The notes: generated by a model from the letters alone, not told the origin. 64,000 nucleotides of DNA from UBA5078 sp051252515 (GCA_051252515.1 JBPOFS010000008.1:65220-129219); one strand, 5' to 3'. Counted from the first letter of the stretch, positions 49,366 to 59,619 are shown. Numbers and translations are program-made.

Positions 49366-51288
49366 TTGTTTAACCAACTTTTTACGACCAAAGGCCCACT
49401 CCAGGTGCCTAAACTGCTTGTGGCAGGCTTTTTAAGTATTCTTCTAGTGAAGCTCTTTTTTGCCTTTGCCTTAGATCTCTATAGTGATGAGATCTTTTAC
49501 TGGCAAGCTTCTACCTACCCCGCTATAGCCTACAGCGACCTGCCCTTTATGGCGGCATTGCTAACAGGCATAGGTAACACCTTATTTGGCAATACCGCAT
49601 TAGCCATTCGCTCAGTGTTCTTAGTGCTTGGAAGTGCGATCCCTTTCCTAGTGTATTGGATAGCGCGCCCCATCGTGCCAAGACCTCAAGCTTTGCAAGC
49701 CGCAGCCTTGAGCTTATGCTTGCCTCTATGTGGCTTTTTGGGCCTACTTGCCGTCCCTGATGTGCCTCTACTTTTCTTCGGCCTCATATTCATTGGCGCC
49801 TTCGAACGAGCCACACGCACTGGCGCCACACAATATTGGGTCCTTACAGGGCTAGCCGCCGCACTTGGCGTCAGCACCCATTATCGATTTGCACTATACC
49901 TAGTCGCCGGGTTCACCTATTTATTAGCGTTTTCTTCCATGCACAAACATTGGAGAACCTCCGGTTTGTGGATTGCTGCCGCGCTATTATTGGTAGGGCT
50001 ATACCCCACTCTTTCCTTCAACTTCAGTAATGAGTTAAGTGGCATCGACTACCATTTGTTAGAACGGCACCCATGGGAGTTTCAAGCAGAAGGATTACTG
50101 CATGCTTTTAAGCAGGCTGTTTTGGTCACACCGCTGCTCTATATTGCTCTGATCTTCACCCTCGTTCGCCTCTGCATGGCAGCGCGTTCTGGTGACGCAC
50201 AGAAGGGCTTGTTCGCGCTTTTCGCCCTGTGCAACCTTGGGGTGTATTTAGTGCTTGCGCCATGGACAGACAGCACCAGAACGTCGATCCATTGGCCATT
50301 GTCTGGATATATACCGTTGCTCGTGTTCCTACCCGAAACATTGAAAGTCTGTGTGGCTTATTTGACGAATAAATTCAATGCTAGAGTCGCTGGGAATCTT
50401 TTAGTGCTTACCGTTGCAATCGGGTTCACAGGATCGATAGTGGCACTCGCCGGGCTAGGCTCGCAAGCGTTTCATTCCCAGTTACGTCCACTACTCGGTG
50501 ACGCAGTTCTTTCAAACAAAATGGCCGGTTGGAAAGAATTTTCACGCTATGTTGACGACCTTGTCGCGCAACAAGAGCTAACCACTGGTGCGATTATTGT
50601 GACGGACAATTACTACACTGCCGCGCAATTAGCCCTCGCACTACAAACCCCTATCGAAACTTACAATATCGACCAAGACAAGGCGATTAGGGATGGGCGA
50701 GCAGTGCAATACCAACTCTGGCAACGCAATACAGCGGCCTTAGAAGCAAAGCAGGATATTACTGGACTATTTATAACTGAAGACTCTACGCTAACGGTAC
50801 CGGATAAAATTGCGATCCTACAACGCGCTTGCGATCAGTTCACTCACCTCGAGTTCTTGAATCAACTCTCCTTACTAAACGGAGCCAAACAGTTTAGTTT
50901 TTATCGAGGCGACAATCTTGCACCACGCGACGCCGCCAGTGCTTGCCCTAAGCCCACATTAGGGTGGCTGGATTTACCCGTCAGCAACGCTGAACTCAAT
51001 GAAAACATACAAGTTTCGGGATGGGTGATCAATGAAGGACTGGGAGTAGAGCGCGTGGAGATCCTGCTCGATGAACAAACTATTGCCATTGCTAACTATG
51101 GAGTTGCGAGACCGGACGTCGCGACGGCTATGAACGTCCAAAATGATCCGAATACGGTTAATCTTGGCTTTGAGGCGAACATAGCGACAGAGTCATTGCC
51201 AAAAGGAAGCGCCACGCTAAGCGTGAAAGCGATTGGATTATCAGGCGAGGAACAAACCTTTGGAACAAGGTCAGTGGAAATAAAGTAA
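49366..51288 (+). CDS. GT39-family membrane glycosyltransferase with Ig-like tail
   Basis: A multi-pass protein with about ten membrane segments in residues 15-370. The first loop has LDLYSDEIFYWQAS, matching the catalytic acidic motif of ArnT/PMT-type GT-C enzymes that use polyprenyl-phosphate sugars. The remaining 270 residues are soluble, and the last 110 (LDLPVSNAELNENIQVSGWVINEG) look like a bacterial Ig-like fold. The sugar and acceptor are unknown; lipid A or surface glycan modification is likely. The start is a TTG supported by AAGGA 8 bases upstream. Confidence 0.8.
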   Translation: MFNQLFTTKGPLQVPKLLVAGFLSILLVKLFFAFALDLYSDEIFYWQASTYPAIAYSDLPFMAALLTGIGNTLFGNTALAIRSVFLVLGSAIPFLVYWIARPIVPRPQALQAAALSLCLPLCGFLGLLAVPDVPLLFFGLIFIGAFERATRTGATQYWVLTGLAAALGVSTHYRFALYLVAGFTYLLAFSSMHKHWRTSGLWIAAALLLVGLYPTLSFNFSNELSGIDYHLLERHPWEFQAEGLLHAFKQAVLVTPLLYIALIFTLVRLCMAARSGDAQKGLFALFALCNLGVYLVLAPWTDSTRTSIHWPLSGYIPLLVFLPETLKVCVAYLTNKFNARVAGNLLVLTVAIGFTGSIVALAGLGSQAFHSQLRPLLGDAVLSNKMAGWKEFSRYVDDLVAQQELTTGAIIVTDNYYTAAQLALALQTPIETYNIDQDKAIRDGRAVQYQLWQRNTAALEAKQDITGLFITEDSTLTVPDKIAILQRACDQFTHLEFLNQLSLLNGAKQFSFYRGDNLAPRDAASACPKPTLGWLDLPVSNAELNENIQVSGWVINEGLGVERVEILLDEQTIAIANYGVARPDVATAMNVQNDPNTVNLGFEANIATESLPKGSATLSVKAIGLSGEEQTFGTRSVEIK

Positions 51289-51297
51289 TACTCTGAC

Positions 51298-52203
51298 TTA
51301 GTAAGGGCTTAAGACCTCTACAGCCACTTTCCATTCGCCAGCTTTGGTGAAGTGCCAATAGCGAAGATAATTGGTATTGAAGCCAGCCCCTGCAACAGAC
51401 ATGGTTCCATAGGTGTATCCCACCTCACCAGACTCCGCCATGTAAGCGCCTGCTGATTCGAACGTGAGTGCCGACATGGCTATCTTTTCGTCAAAGAAAG
51501 CCCCGTAAACGAGACTTCCAGATTCGTTACCGATACCAGGTGCCATTTCAGGAATGAAAATTCTTTGATGCTTAATGCCGAAGCGTGACGCTGTTCGGCG
51601 CCCCCCTCGAAGATTAATCGATTCGATGAATTCTCGATCGGCCTCGAGCAAAGAATCAACTGTATTGTGCGCTGCCAAGCTCTCTGACGCTGTCTCAGTG
51701 AGCAATAAGTCTGTATCTGCAATGTCAGGCTCTACATCAAGACTGAGAAAGCCCGGCACACTGACAACCATATCAGCAACCATTCGCCATTCGCCGTCAA
51801 TTCGACGCCAAATGTTAACAAAATGCCCATATATGCGGTTAAGTTCTTCGCCAGAGCCCGCTGAAAATCGAAAAGGGCCGCTCGTAAGACCAAGGTCTCC
51901 GGAGCGCGAAAAATCGATATAGTTTGCTTTAGATTCTAACGCTGAATTTCGGCGTTCTTCGGGACTGATCTGCTCGTATAGTAAACGCGCGTCTACGGGC
52001 CCACGCCTAAAGATCACCGCGCCATCACCAAACACATCCAGAAACGCTTGGTTCATTCCCAAGGTTCTAGAGCGTTCAGCAAAGGCAGCTTCTGCAACCT
52101 TCAGGCTTTCCCATATACTTAATCGGTCATCTGCTTGTGCAAACAGCGTCGAAGGGCTTAGTAGTGAAAGGAAAACCAGGATTTTAGTTGTTGACGTCTT
52201 CAT
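51298..52203 (-). CDS. Exported protein with two NTF2/SnoaL-like domains
   Basis: After a signal peptide (cleavage near LFAQAD) the protein has two similar units. The first ends in GHFVNIWRRIDGEWRMVADMV (about residues 125-145) and the second in TNYLRYWHFTKAGEWKVAVEVLSPY at the C-terminus; both resemble DUF4440/NTF2-like folds that form a hydrophobic pocket. The ligand or reaction is unknown. It is probably periplasmic. It converges on the glycosyltransferase gene with 9 bases between stops. Confidence 0.6.
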   Translation of the reverse strand: MKTSTTKILVFLSLLSPSTLFAQADDRLSIWESLKVAEAAFAERSRTLGMNQAFLDVFGDGAVIFRRGPVDARLLYEQISPEERRNSALESKANYIDFSRSGDLGLTSGPFRFSAGSGEELNRIYGHFVNIWRRIDGEWRMVADMVVSVPGFLSLDVEPDIADTDLLLTETASESLAAHNTVDSLLEADREFIESINLRGGRRTASRFGIKHQRIFIPEMAPGIGNESGSLVYGAFFDEKIAMSALTFESAGAYMAESGEVGYTYGTMSVAGAGFNTNYLRYWHFTKAGEWKVAVEVLSPY

Positions 52204-52473
52204 GGACGCACCACTTTAATTATCGTTCTTTGGTTAATCTGGTCGGTGACTGAAGTATGTACCAATATTGCAATCAGGTATAGCGCATATCGCTAATTTC
52301 GCGTTTCCTGCAGACCAATCCACAAGGCCTGAAATTAGTATTTCTAGCGCTTAAAACTCGTCAATCGAGTGACTTTATCCTCGGCAAACAAGTAGAATCA
52401 CACCAGTTAGATTACGCACTAGTCTTAGTGGATTAAGTAGAAGTTCGCGAGTTAAGGGAACAACGAGCGCAGT

Positions 52474-53340
52474 ATGCAAATGTACTTAAAACATTTCAAT
52501 CTCTCTGAGGAGCCTTTTTCGGCAACTCCAGATACACGTTTTTATGTTGAAAATACAAAAACTCATACGCTGTTTAGCGAAATGATCGATGCCATCAATC
52601 AACCAGATGGTTTCATCAACATTATCGGAGATGCAGGGGCTGGCAAAACACTACATTGCCGTAAATTGCTCAACGCCCTACGCTGCCATAAAAAGCGCTA
52701 TTTAGTCGTGCACATCCCTCATTCACGCCTTAGCGAAGAAGGGCTTTATCTTGCCATCGCACAAGAGCTGAAAATCAAGCGAGCACCAGATAAAAGCCTT
52801 CGAGAGACTCTCATTACTCTCCTAACAAGCATTAATGAGCAATGTAATGTCGTGATCATCATTGATGAAGGCCAGTCCATGTCGGATGACACATTAGAGG
52901 CATTAGTAGACCTCGCTGATCAAGGCCAAAAAAGACTACTACGAGTTGCCCTTTTCTCGATGCCCCTAGACGCTCAACAACAAGACTTACCGGCTAGTCG
53001 TGCGATCGAAAATCTCACGACTCTGAAGCGAGATTTGCAGGTCTTCGATAAAGTAGGTGTCACTCGCTATATCGAAACCAGACTCGTCAAAGCGGGGTAC
53101 CAACAAGGACCGCTCTACTCATCTGATGCCTTATTACTAATCGCCGAAATTAGCAAAGGCGTCCCACGAGTTATCAATCTATTAGCTCAAAAAGCGCTTA
53201 TTAACACCTTCAATGCAAAACTCGATCAAGTACAAGCTCATCAAGTGCGATTAGCTGCCGCAACCATTGATTATGCCATGCTAGACGAATTAGACTCCAA
53301 GCCCAGTTGGCTCAAGCGACTACGCAGCCGGAAGGCCTGA
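52474..53340 (+). CDS. ExeA/MshM-like AAA ATPase
   Basis: The sequence starts YLKHFNLSEEPFSATPDTRFYV, the hallmark of ExeA-type ATPases of type II secretion and MSHA pilus assembly. Walker A is GDAGAGKT (about residues 54-61), Walker B VVIIIDEGQSMS (about 126-137), and a lid region GVPRVINLLAQKALI follows. It lacks the C-terminal membrane and peptidoglycan-binding parts of full ExeA, and no ExeB, gsp or msh genes lie nearby, so its partner is unknown. It precedes cysE on the same strand by about 100 bases. Confidence 0.8.
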   Translation: MQMYLKHFNLSEEPFSATPDTRFYVENTKTHTLFSEMIDAINQPDGFINIIGDAGAGKTLHCRKLLNALRCHKKRYLVVHIPHSRLSEEGLYLAIAQELKIKRAPDKSLRETLITLLTSINEQCNVVIIIDEGQSMSDDTLEALVDLADQGQKRLLRVALFSMPLDAQQQDLPASRAIENLTTLKRDLQVFDKVGVTRYIETRLVKAGYQQGPLYSSDALLLIAEISKGVPRVINLLAQKALINTFNAKLDQVQAHQVRLAAATIDYAMLDELDSKPSWLKRLRSRKA

Positions 53341-53438
53341 GCGCATATTCCGAATACTCGGTTGCCACACTCTGACGCTTCGTTATAATCACACCCGCCA
53401 ACCGCTATTAGCGCAAAAAACACACTCAGCAGGGAACC

Positions 53439-54221
53439 ATGATGCAAGACCCTATTTGGACTCAGTTAGATGAAGAGGCACGACACACTGTACAAACCGA
53501 GCCACTGCTCGCTAGTTACGTGTACGCATGCATCCTCAATCACGACAGCCTTGGGTCTGCTCTTAGTTTTCTCTTAGCGAATAAGCTCTCTGATGAAGTC
53601 ATGCCGGCAATTGCTGTTCGAGAGTTATTTGAAGCGGCATATCGAGAATCACCGGATATGATATTCAATGCGATTTCAGACATGCAGGCTGTTTATGATC
53701 GCGATGCGGCAACCAATAGCTATTTGCCCATCCTCTTATTCCTTAAAGGTTATCAATCGATTCAGGTCCATAGACTCGCACATTTTTTGTGGAAAAAAGG
53801 CAGAAAGACTCTAGCGTTTTTTATTCAGAGCCGTAATTCCGAAGTCTTCGGTGTAGACATACATCCCGCCTGCGTAATGGGCAAAGGCATTATGTTCGAT
53901 CACGCCACCGGCATTGTCATTGGTGAGACAACAATCATTGAGGACGACGTCTCAATCATGCAATCGGTCACGCTAGGGGGCACAGGGAACGAAACGGGAG
54001 ACCGACACCCGAAAATTCGTTCAGGCGTGCTTATCTCCAGCGGCGCTAAGGTACTAGGCAATATCGAAGTTGGGACTGGGGCGAAGATAGGCGCTGGCAG
54101 TGTTGTACTTGAGGATGTTTCTCCACACACAACTGTTGTGGGAGTCCCGGCACATAAAGTCGGAAAGCCATGCTCCGAACTCCCTGCTCGAACCATGAAT
54201 CAGAACGTTTATGAGAACTAG
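53439..54221 (+). CDS. cysE: Serine O-acetyltransferase CysE
   Basis: CysE makes O-acetylserine for cysteine synthesis. An alpha-helical N-terminal domain (residues 1-140) is followed by the left-handed beta-helix of hexapeptide repeats with HPACVMGKGIMFDHATGIVIGE, the active His and Asp of which are in DHATG, and GDRHPKIRSGVLISSGAKVLGNIEVG. The C-terminus ends in NQNVYEN, unlike the usual Ile-terminated tail that docks into CysK. Start choice between the first two Met codons is open. Confidence 0.93.
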   Translation: MMQDPIWTQLDEEARHTVQTEPLLASYVYACILNHDSLGSALSFLLANKLSDEVMPAIAVRELFEAAYRESPDMIFNAISDMQAVYDRDAATNSYLPILLFLKGYQSIQVHRLAHFLWKKGRKTLAFFIQSRNSEVFGVDIHPACVMGKGIMFDHATGIVIGETTIIEDDVSIMQSVTLGGTGNETGDRHPKIRSGVLISSGAKVLGNIEVGTGAKIGAGSVVLEDVSPHTTVVGVPAHKVGKPCSELPARTMNQNVYEN

Positions 54222-54302
54222 CGCACACTTATTTTAGTTTTTGTAAACTTACTGTCATATTGAAATCTGATAATAGATAGCCCTAATGAAGCGGTATCTA
54301 TA

Positions 54303-56123
54303 ATGACTGACAATATAATACGACTGGTCCTACCGTCTTCTACAGATGAGGCAAGCTCCAATTTCGAGATCAATCAAGAGTTCGCTAGAATTCTCGAACA
54401 CGAAAAGCTCAATGCTATTTATCAGCCAATTGTGGACTATAAACAACACACGATCCTAGGCTATGAATCACTTATTCGCGGTCCATCCGACAGCGCTCTG
54501 CATAATCCGGTAATGCTCTTCGATGTGGCTCGCCGCACAGAATCCCTTACAGAGTTAGATCTACTTTGTAAGCGCACCGGCATTCATGGCTTTAAAGCCA
54601 AGCGTTTGCCCGGAAAACTGTTCCTTAACACCACCCCTCAAGGGCTTCTAGAACCAGGTCACCGTACCGGCCTCACATTAGAATATTTACATGAGCTAGG
54701 CCTCAAGCCCGAGAACGTAGTCATTGAACTAACAGAACAGTATCAAATGACGGACTCGCATGTACTAAGCAACGCTTTAGAACACTACCGTCGCATGGGC
54801 TTTGAAATAGCAATAGATGACCTAGGAGCTGGCTATTCCGGACTGACACGATGGGCAGAGCTACGACCAGAATATGTAAAAATAGACAGACACTTCATCC
54901 AGAACATTCATACAGATACGGTAAAGCAATCATTTGTCAGATCTATAATCGATATTGCTAAAGAGCTCAATTGCAAAGTAATTGCCGAAGGCATTGAGAG
55001 TCGTGAAGAAAGCCAAATGTTGAAAGACATGGGTATCACTTATGGGCAAGGCTACTATTTTGGCCGCCCTCACGCTAATCCACCTTACTCGATCCCAGAG
55101 AATCTGTTTCATGGGAGCAATGGACACATTCCTCGCAGTCAACCATGGCAGGTACGCGAGGGCATAGAAGACCTCCTCACCGAAGCGCCAGTTCTAATGT
55201 GTGAAGACAATCTTGAAAAAGCTTATCGGTACTTTGTGAAAGACGACCAATTAACGGCCGTTGCGGTAATCGACGCTTACCAAGTCCCAATCGGGCTAAT
55301 AAGACGAAGCAAGTTACTAACAACTTTTTCTAGCCAATATGGGCGGTCTTTGCACGGAGCTAAATCAGTAAGCAATTTTATGGAACGAACTAATATCGTA
55401 GTAGAAAGACAATGGAATCTTGAGCAAGTCAGCAATCTCATTACTGACAACATGAAAAATCAAATAGAAGCCGATTTCATTATTGTTGATCATGGTAAAT
55501 ACGCAGGACTAGGAAAGGTTCTAGGGCTTTTGAAAAAAATTACCGACTTGCAAATACGTAACGCGAGATACGCGAATCCACTCACGCTAATGCCAGGTAA
55601 TGTTCCACTATATGAGCACCTAGACCAGTTAATAATATCGCAAGCCGATTTTTGCGTTGCCTATTGTGACATCGATAACTTCAAGCCATATAACGATGTG
55701 TATGGTTATTTTGAAGGTGATCGAGTGATCAAATTACTCGCTGACATATTATGTGAAAATACACTGAAACCGATTGATTTTATAGGCCACGTCGGAGGGG
55801 ATGATTTTATCGTGGTTTTCTCTAGTGATGATTGGCATGAGCACTGCAAGAGAATTCTCAACGCTTTTGAAAGCCATGTCCCTTCACTTTACACCGATGA
55901 TGACCGAGTTCGTGGTGGGATTCACTCAGAGTCTCGCGAAGGGTTAAGTCAATTTTTCCCGTTTATGAGCTTGTCGATTGGTGTCGTCACTCCTGACACC
56001 AATAATGTAACATCACATAATGACATTTCAAATATGGCAAGTCAGGCGAAACACAACGCAAAAAATATTAAAGGAAACAGCCTTTTCATCGAACGAAGAA
56101 AATCGATTCCCTCCATTCGATGA
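54303..56123 (+). CDS. EAL-CBS-GGDEF c-di-GMP protein
   Basis: Domain order is EAL first (about residues 28-275), a CBS-pair-like region (about 290-410) and a GGDEF domain (about 430-600). The EAL motif is ESL (Glu55-Leu57), with ELTEQ, IDDLGAGYSGL, KIDRHFI and IAEGIES intact, so phosphodiesterase activity is plausible. The GGDEF signature reads GGDDF near residue 500, a conservative change that may reduce cyclase activity. No signal peptide or membrane segment is seen. CBS domains usually bind nucleotides, suggesting energy-dependent control of c-di-GMP turnover. Confidence 0.85.
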   Translation: MTDNIIRLVLPSSTDEASSNFEINQEFARILEHEKLNAIYQPIVDYKQHTILGYESLIRGPSDSALHNPVMLFDVARRTESLTELDLLCKRTGIHGFKAKRLPGKLFLNTTPQGLLEPGHRTGLTLEYLHELGLKPENVVIELTEQYQMTDSHVLSNALEHYRRMGFEIAIDDLGAGYSGLTRWAELRPEYVKIDRHFIQNIHTDTVKQSFVRSIIDIAKELNCKVIAEGIESREESQMLKDMGITYGQGYYFGRPHANPPYSIPENLFHGSNGHIPRSQPWQVREGIEDLLTEAPVLMCEDNLEKAYRYFVKDDQLTAVAVIDAYQVPIGLIRRSKLLTTFSSQYGRSLHGAKSVSNFMERTNIVVERQWNLEQVSNLITDNMKNQIEADFIIVDHGKYAGLGKVLGLLKKITDLQIRNARYANPLTLMPGNVPLYEHLDQLIISQADFCVAYCDIDNFKPYNDVYGYFEGDRVIKLLADILCENTLKPIDFIGHVGGDDFIVVFSSDDWHEHCKRILNAFESHVPSLYTDDDRVRGGIHSESREGLSQFFPFMSLSIGVVTPDTNNVTSHNDISNMASQAKHNAKNIKGNSLFIERRKSIPSIR

Positions 56124-56238
56124 GCACCTGAACAGCTTTATAAGGCCCCGCATTAGCGGCCAGTTAAAATCTCCGTACTACCCGAAATCACAGCGGGCAC
56201 TTACTCTCAGCACTCCTAACCATAATGGCTAACAACCT

Positions 56239-57372
56239 TCAGCCGCCGGTGATCTGGATAAGAATACCTGCCGCCACAGCAGAACCAATAACACCGGCGA
56301 CGTTAGGCCCCATGGCATGCATCAGTAAGAAATTGTGAGGGTTTGCCTCCATACCTACTTTGTTAGCCACTCGCGCCGCCATTGGAACTGCCGACACCCC
56401 TGCCGAACCGATTAGGGGATTGATTTTGCTAGTCGAGAATAGATTCATCAATTTGGCCATCAATACACCGGCAGCCGTTCCTATAGAGAACGCCACCATA
56501 CCCAAGACTAAAATCCCTAAGGTACTGGCAACGAGAAATTGATCGGCACTTAGTTTCGACCCAACAGCCAATCCTAGTAGGATGGTCACTATATTAATGA
56601 GAGCGTTCTGTGCAGTCTTGCTCAAGCGATCGACAACACCGCTTTCTTTCATTAAATTACCGAAGCAGAACATCCCTAACAGGGGCGCCGCACTTGGTAC
56701 GAATAACGCAACTAGAATTAAAAGTGCGAGCGGGAAAACAATTTTTTCACGCGTCGATACCACTCTTAACTGACTCATCTTAATTCGACGTTCATCCTCT
56801 GTCGTCAACAGACGCATAATTGGCGGCTGAATCAATGGCACCAAAGCCATATAGGAATAAGCAGAAACCGCGATTGCTCCAAGCATCTCGGGCGCCAAAA
56901 TACCGGCCACATAAATGGCTGTCGGCCCGTCCGCACCACCAATAATACCGATTGCGGCGGCTTGTTGAACACTGAATTCAAACCAACCGAACTCGTTAAG
57001 CGCTAATGCGCCAATCACTGTCGCAAATATTCCAAATTGTGCCGCGGCGCCTAACAATAAAGTTTTGGGGTTTGCTAACAACGGACCAAAATCTGTCATG
57101 GCCCCAACACCCATGAAAATCAAAAGCGGGAAGATCCCAGTTTCAATACCCATATGATAGAACTGAGCCAAAACGCCATTACCGGTGGCTATATCAACCC
57201 CGGGGATGTTCGCTAAGATGCCACCAAAACCAATCGGCAACAAAAGTAAAGGTTCGAATTTTTTGCTGATTGCTAAATAAAGTAAAAGCAATCCAACCAA
57301 TATCATCACGAACTGTTTCAGTTCGATCTGATAGATCCCAGTGGAATACCAAATTGTAAGTAATTGATCCAT
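56239..57372 (-). CDS. oadB: Na+-translocating oxaloacetate decarboxylase, beta subunit
   Basis: This is the integral-membrane subunit that decarboxylates carboxybiotin and pumps Na+. Family segments GIIGGADGPTAIYVAGILAPEMLG, MLFCFGN-type MFCFGNLMKESG and the region SAGVSAVPMAARVANKVGMEANPHNFLLMHAMGPNVAGVIGSAVAAG are present. It is 377 residues, within the range for OadB. It lies 1 base after oadA on the minus strand. Confidence 0.95.
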   Translation of the reverse strand: MDQLLTIWYSTGIYQIELKQFVMILVGLLLLYLAISKKFEPLLLLPIGFGGILANIPGVDIATGNGVLAQFYHMGIETGIFPLLIFMGVGAMTDFGPLLANPKTLLLGAAAQFGIFATVIGALALNEFGWFEFSVQQAAAIGIIGGADGPTAIYVAGILAPEMLGAIAVSAYSYMALVPLIQPPIMRLLTTEDERRIKMSQLRVVSTREKIVFPLALLILVALFVPSAAPLLGMFCFGNLMKESGVVDRLSKTAQNALINIVTILLGLAVGSKLSADQFLVASTLGILVLGMVAFSIGTAAGVLMAKLMNLFSTSKINPLIGSAGVSAVPMAARVANKVGMEANPHNFLLMHAMGPNVAGVIGSAVAAGILIQITGG

Positions 57373-57373
57373 G

Positions 57374-59158
57374 TTACGTTCCTACTACTATCAAGGTATC
57401 ACCAACAGAAACAGAATCACCTTCTGAGACATTTACTGCAGTGACGCTACCGCTCTCACTCGCTCGTATTTCTGTTTCCATTTTCATTGCTTCAAGCAAT
57501 ACCACTATGTCCCCTTCTTTGACTGTGTCGCCTACAGAAACAATCACTTTTTGGATGCTCCCGCCAAGCGGTGCGAGGATTGAAGACTCCTGACCACTAG
57601 CGACACTTCCACGCGATTGAGAGGCTTCTGTATCTGCATCTGTCCCAACTTCGACGAATTTTTCGACATCGCCGCCAGCATTTACTTTCACCACATAAGA
57701 TTTCCCTTCTACGGCAACAGTAAACACATCAGCTTGCTTACTATCAGCTGTTTTCACATCGTCACCAGATGGCATTGGTTCGAACGCTGAAGGGTTGTCG
57801 CGATTTTGGAAAAACTTCAATGCAGGTTGAGGGAATAATGCATAGGTCAGCGTGTCATCGACATCATTCACAATCGTGAAACCTTTCGTCGATGCGATCG
57901 ATTTTAACTCTTCACGTAATCTATCGAACTCAGGTTCTATTAAGTCCGCTGGGCGACAAGTAATTGCCTCTTCGCCCCTGAGTACTTTAGCCTGCAATTC
58001 TTTGTTCACTGGAGCAGGTGTTTTGCCATACTCACCTTTCAAGACACCTTCAGTTTCTTTACCAATAGATTTGTAGCGCTCACCCATCAATACGTTCATG
58101 ACGGCCTGTGTTCCTACAATCTGCGAAGTCGGGGTGACTAATGGAATAAAGCCTAAGTTTTCACGAACGCGTGGGATCTCCAACAACACTTCATCCAGCC
58201 TGTCAGTAGCAGACTGCTCTCTTAGCTGATTCTCTAAATTCGTTAACATGCCTCCTGGCACCTGTGCGACCAAAATTCGAGAATCGATGCCTTTTAAGGC
58301 TCCTTCAAATTTGGCATATTTTTTCCGTACTTCACGGAAATAACTAGCAACTTCTTCGAGCAATTCGATATTCAGGCCTGTAGCACGATCAGTGCCCTCT
58401 AGCATTGCCACCATCGATTCCGTTGGCGTATGCCCGTAAGTCAGACTCATAGAAGAAATAGCCGTATCAAGGTTATCGATACCGGCTTCAGCGGCTTTCA
58501 AATAAGTACCAGTAGACATGCCCGTTGTAGCATGGCATTGCATGTGAATAGGGATTGAAACTGTGGCTTTAAGTTGGGTAATCAAATCATAAGCTACATA
58601 AGGTTTTAGCAGTCCAGCCATGTCTTTGATACAGAGTGAGTCTGCGCCCATCTCCTCAATCTGCTTAGCCATAGTCAACCAGCTGTCTATGGTGTGCACC
58701 GGGCTCACTGTATAGGAAAGCGTGCCTTGTGCATGCTTTTCCTGCTTTCTTACCGCTTGGATAGCTCGTTCAAGATTGCGAGGGTCATTCATCGCATCAA
58801 ACACTCGAAACACATCTACCCCGTTAACGGCTGCTCGCTCAACGAAGCGATCAACAATATCATCCGCGTAATGACGATAGCCTAGAATATTTTGCCCACG
58901 AAATAGCATCTGTTGAGGAGTATTCGGCATGGCCGCTTTCAAACGACGGATACGCTCCCAAGGGTCTTCACCAAGGAAACGAATACAAGCATCGAACGTC
59001 GCCCCGCCCCAGGACTCAACTGACCAAAATCCAACCTTATCTAATTTTTCAGCAATAGGTAGCATGTCATCTGTACGTAAACGAGTAGCAAATAGCGATT
59101 GATGAGCGTCGCGTAGCACTACATCGGTAATACCTAAAGGTTTCTTAATTCCAGTCAT
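57374..59158 (-). CDS. oadA: Oxaloacetate decarboxylase, alpha subunit (biotin)
   Basis: An N-terminal carboxyltransferase TIM barrel (VLRDAHQSLFATRLR, ESWGGATFDACIRFL and MQCHATTGMSTGTYLKAAEAG for metal and oxaloacetate) is joined to a C-terminal biotinyl domain with the lysine in LLEAMKMETEIRA. A PYC_OADA linker lies between. It transfers the carboxyl group to biotin. The start MTGIKKPLG (59158) was chosen as the family start; the 22-codon upstream extension has no similarity. Confidence 0.95.
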   Translation of the reverse strand: MTGIKKPLGITDVVLRDAHQSLFATRLRTDDMLPIAEKLDKVGFWSVESWGGATFDACIRFLGEDPWERIRRLKAAMPNTPQQMLFRGQNILGYRHYADDIVDRFVERAAVNGVDVFRVFDAMNDPRNLERAIQAVRKQEKHAQGTLSYTVSPVHTIDSWLTMAKQIEEMGADSLCIKDMAGLLKPYVAYDLITQLKATVSIPIHMQCHATTGMSTGTYLKAAEAGIDNLDTAISSMSLTYGHTPTESMVAMLEGTDRATGLNIELLEEVASYFREVRKKYAKFEGALKGIDSRILVAQVPGGMLTNLENQLREQSATDRLDEVLLEIPRVRENLGFIPLVTPTSQIVGTQAVMNVLMGERYKSIGKETEGVLKGEYGKTPAPVNKELQAKVLRGEEAITCRPADLIEPEFDRLREELKSIASTKGFTIVNDVDDTLTYALFPQPALKFFQNRDNPSAFEPMPSGDDVKTADSKQADVFTVAVEGKSYVVKVNAGGDVEKFVEVGTDADTEASQSRGSVASGQESSILAPLGGSIQKVIVSVGDTVKEGDIVVLLEAMKMETEIRASESGSVTAVNVSEGDSVSVGDTLIVVGT

Positions 59159-59281
59159 GCTTTCTAGTCCTATTGTTGTCTTTGGGCTATATCGTAAACG
59201 TGTCTCTAGTTTTACAGGACACAAAACATCCTTACACTCGACGTCAATAGAGAGGTCGAATGGCGCGTCACTAACAGTGAA

Positions 59282-59539
59282 TTATACCGTTTTCTTATAT
59301 TCTTTGATGGCTGCTGCGAACACTAACTTTAACGCGGCATTATCTTGTGTACTTACGGCAACAGCAGCAGGTTGAGCCGTACGCGGTTTACGTTGTTGAG
59401 ATGAACTAACAACATTTTGTTGGGCGTTCGCGTCATATAGAAAAAATGACATGAGCTTTGTTATTAGAATAAGGAGCACCAAAAATATAAATACGGCCCC
59501 CATTCCAAATAATGCCAAATTCAGTCCTTCACTTATCAT
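59282..59539 (-). CDS. oadG: Oxaloacetate decarboxylase, gamma subunit
   Basis: The 85-residue protein has one membrane segment (ALFGMGAVFIFLVLLILITKLM) and a short cytoplasmic tail, as in OadG, which holds the alpha and beta subunits together. The ATG at 59539 follows AAAGGTG by 9 bases and was preferred to an ATG 11 codons upstream. It is first in the operon oadG-oadA-oadB, 123 bases before oadA. Confidence 0.85.
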   Translation of the reverse strand: MISEGLNLALFGMGAVFIFLVLLILITKLMSFFLYDANAQQNVVSSSQQRKPRTAQPAAVAVSTQDNAALKLVFAAAIKEYKKTV

Positions 59540-59619
59540 TCCACTTGCACCTTTAATTAACTTATTTTTCAATGACTTAGATTAAAACGCCTGAACTTAA
59601 AAGAGTACAAGACTATTGC

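Noticed and set aside
56140..56165. Weak GC-rich inverted repeat between the EAL-CBS-GGDEF gene and oadB
   Set aside because: Only four paired bases are continuous, with a bulge; too weak to call a terminator.
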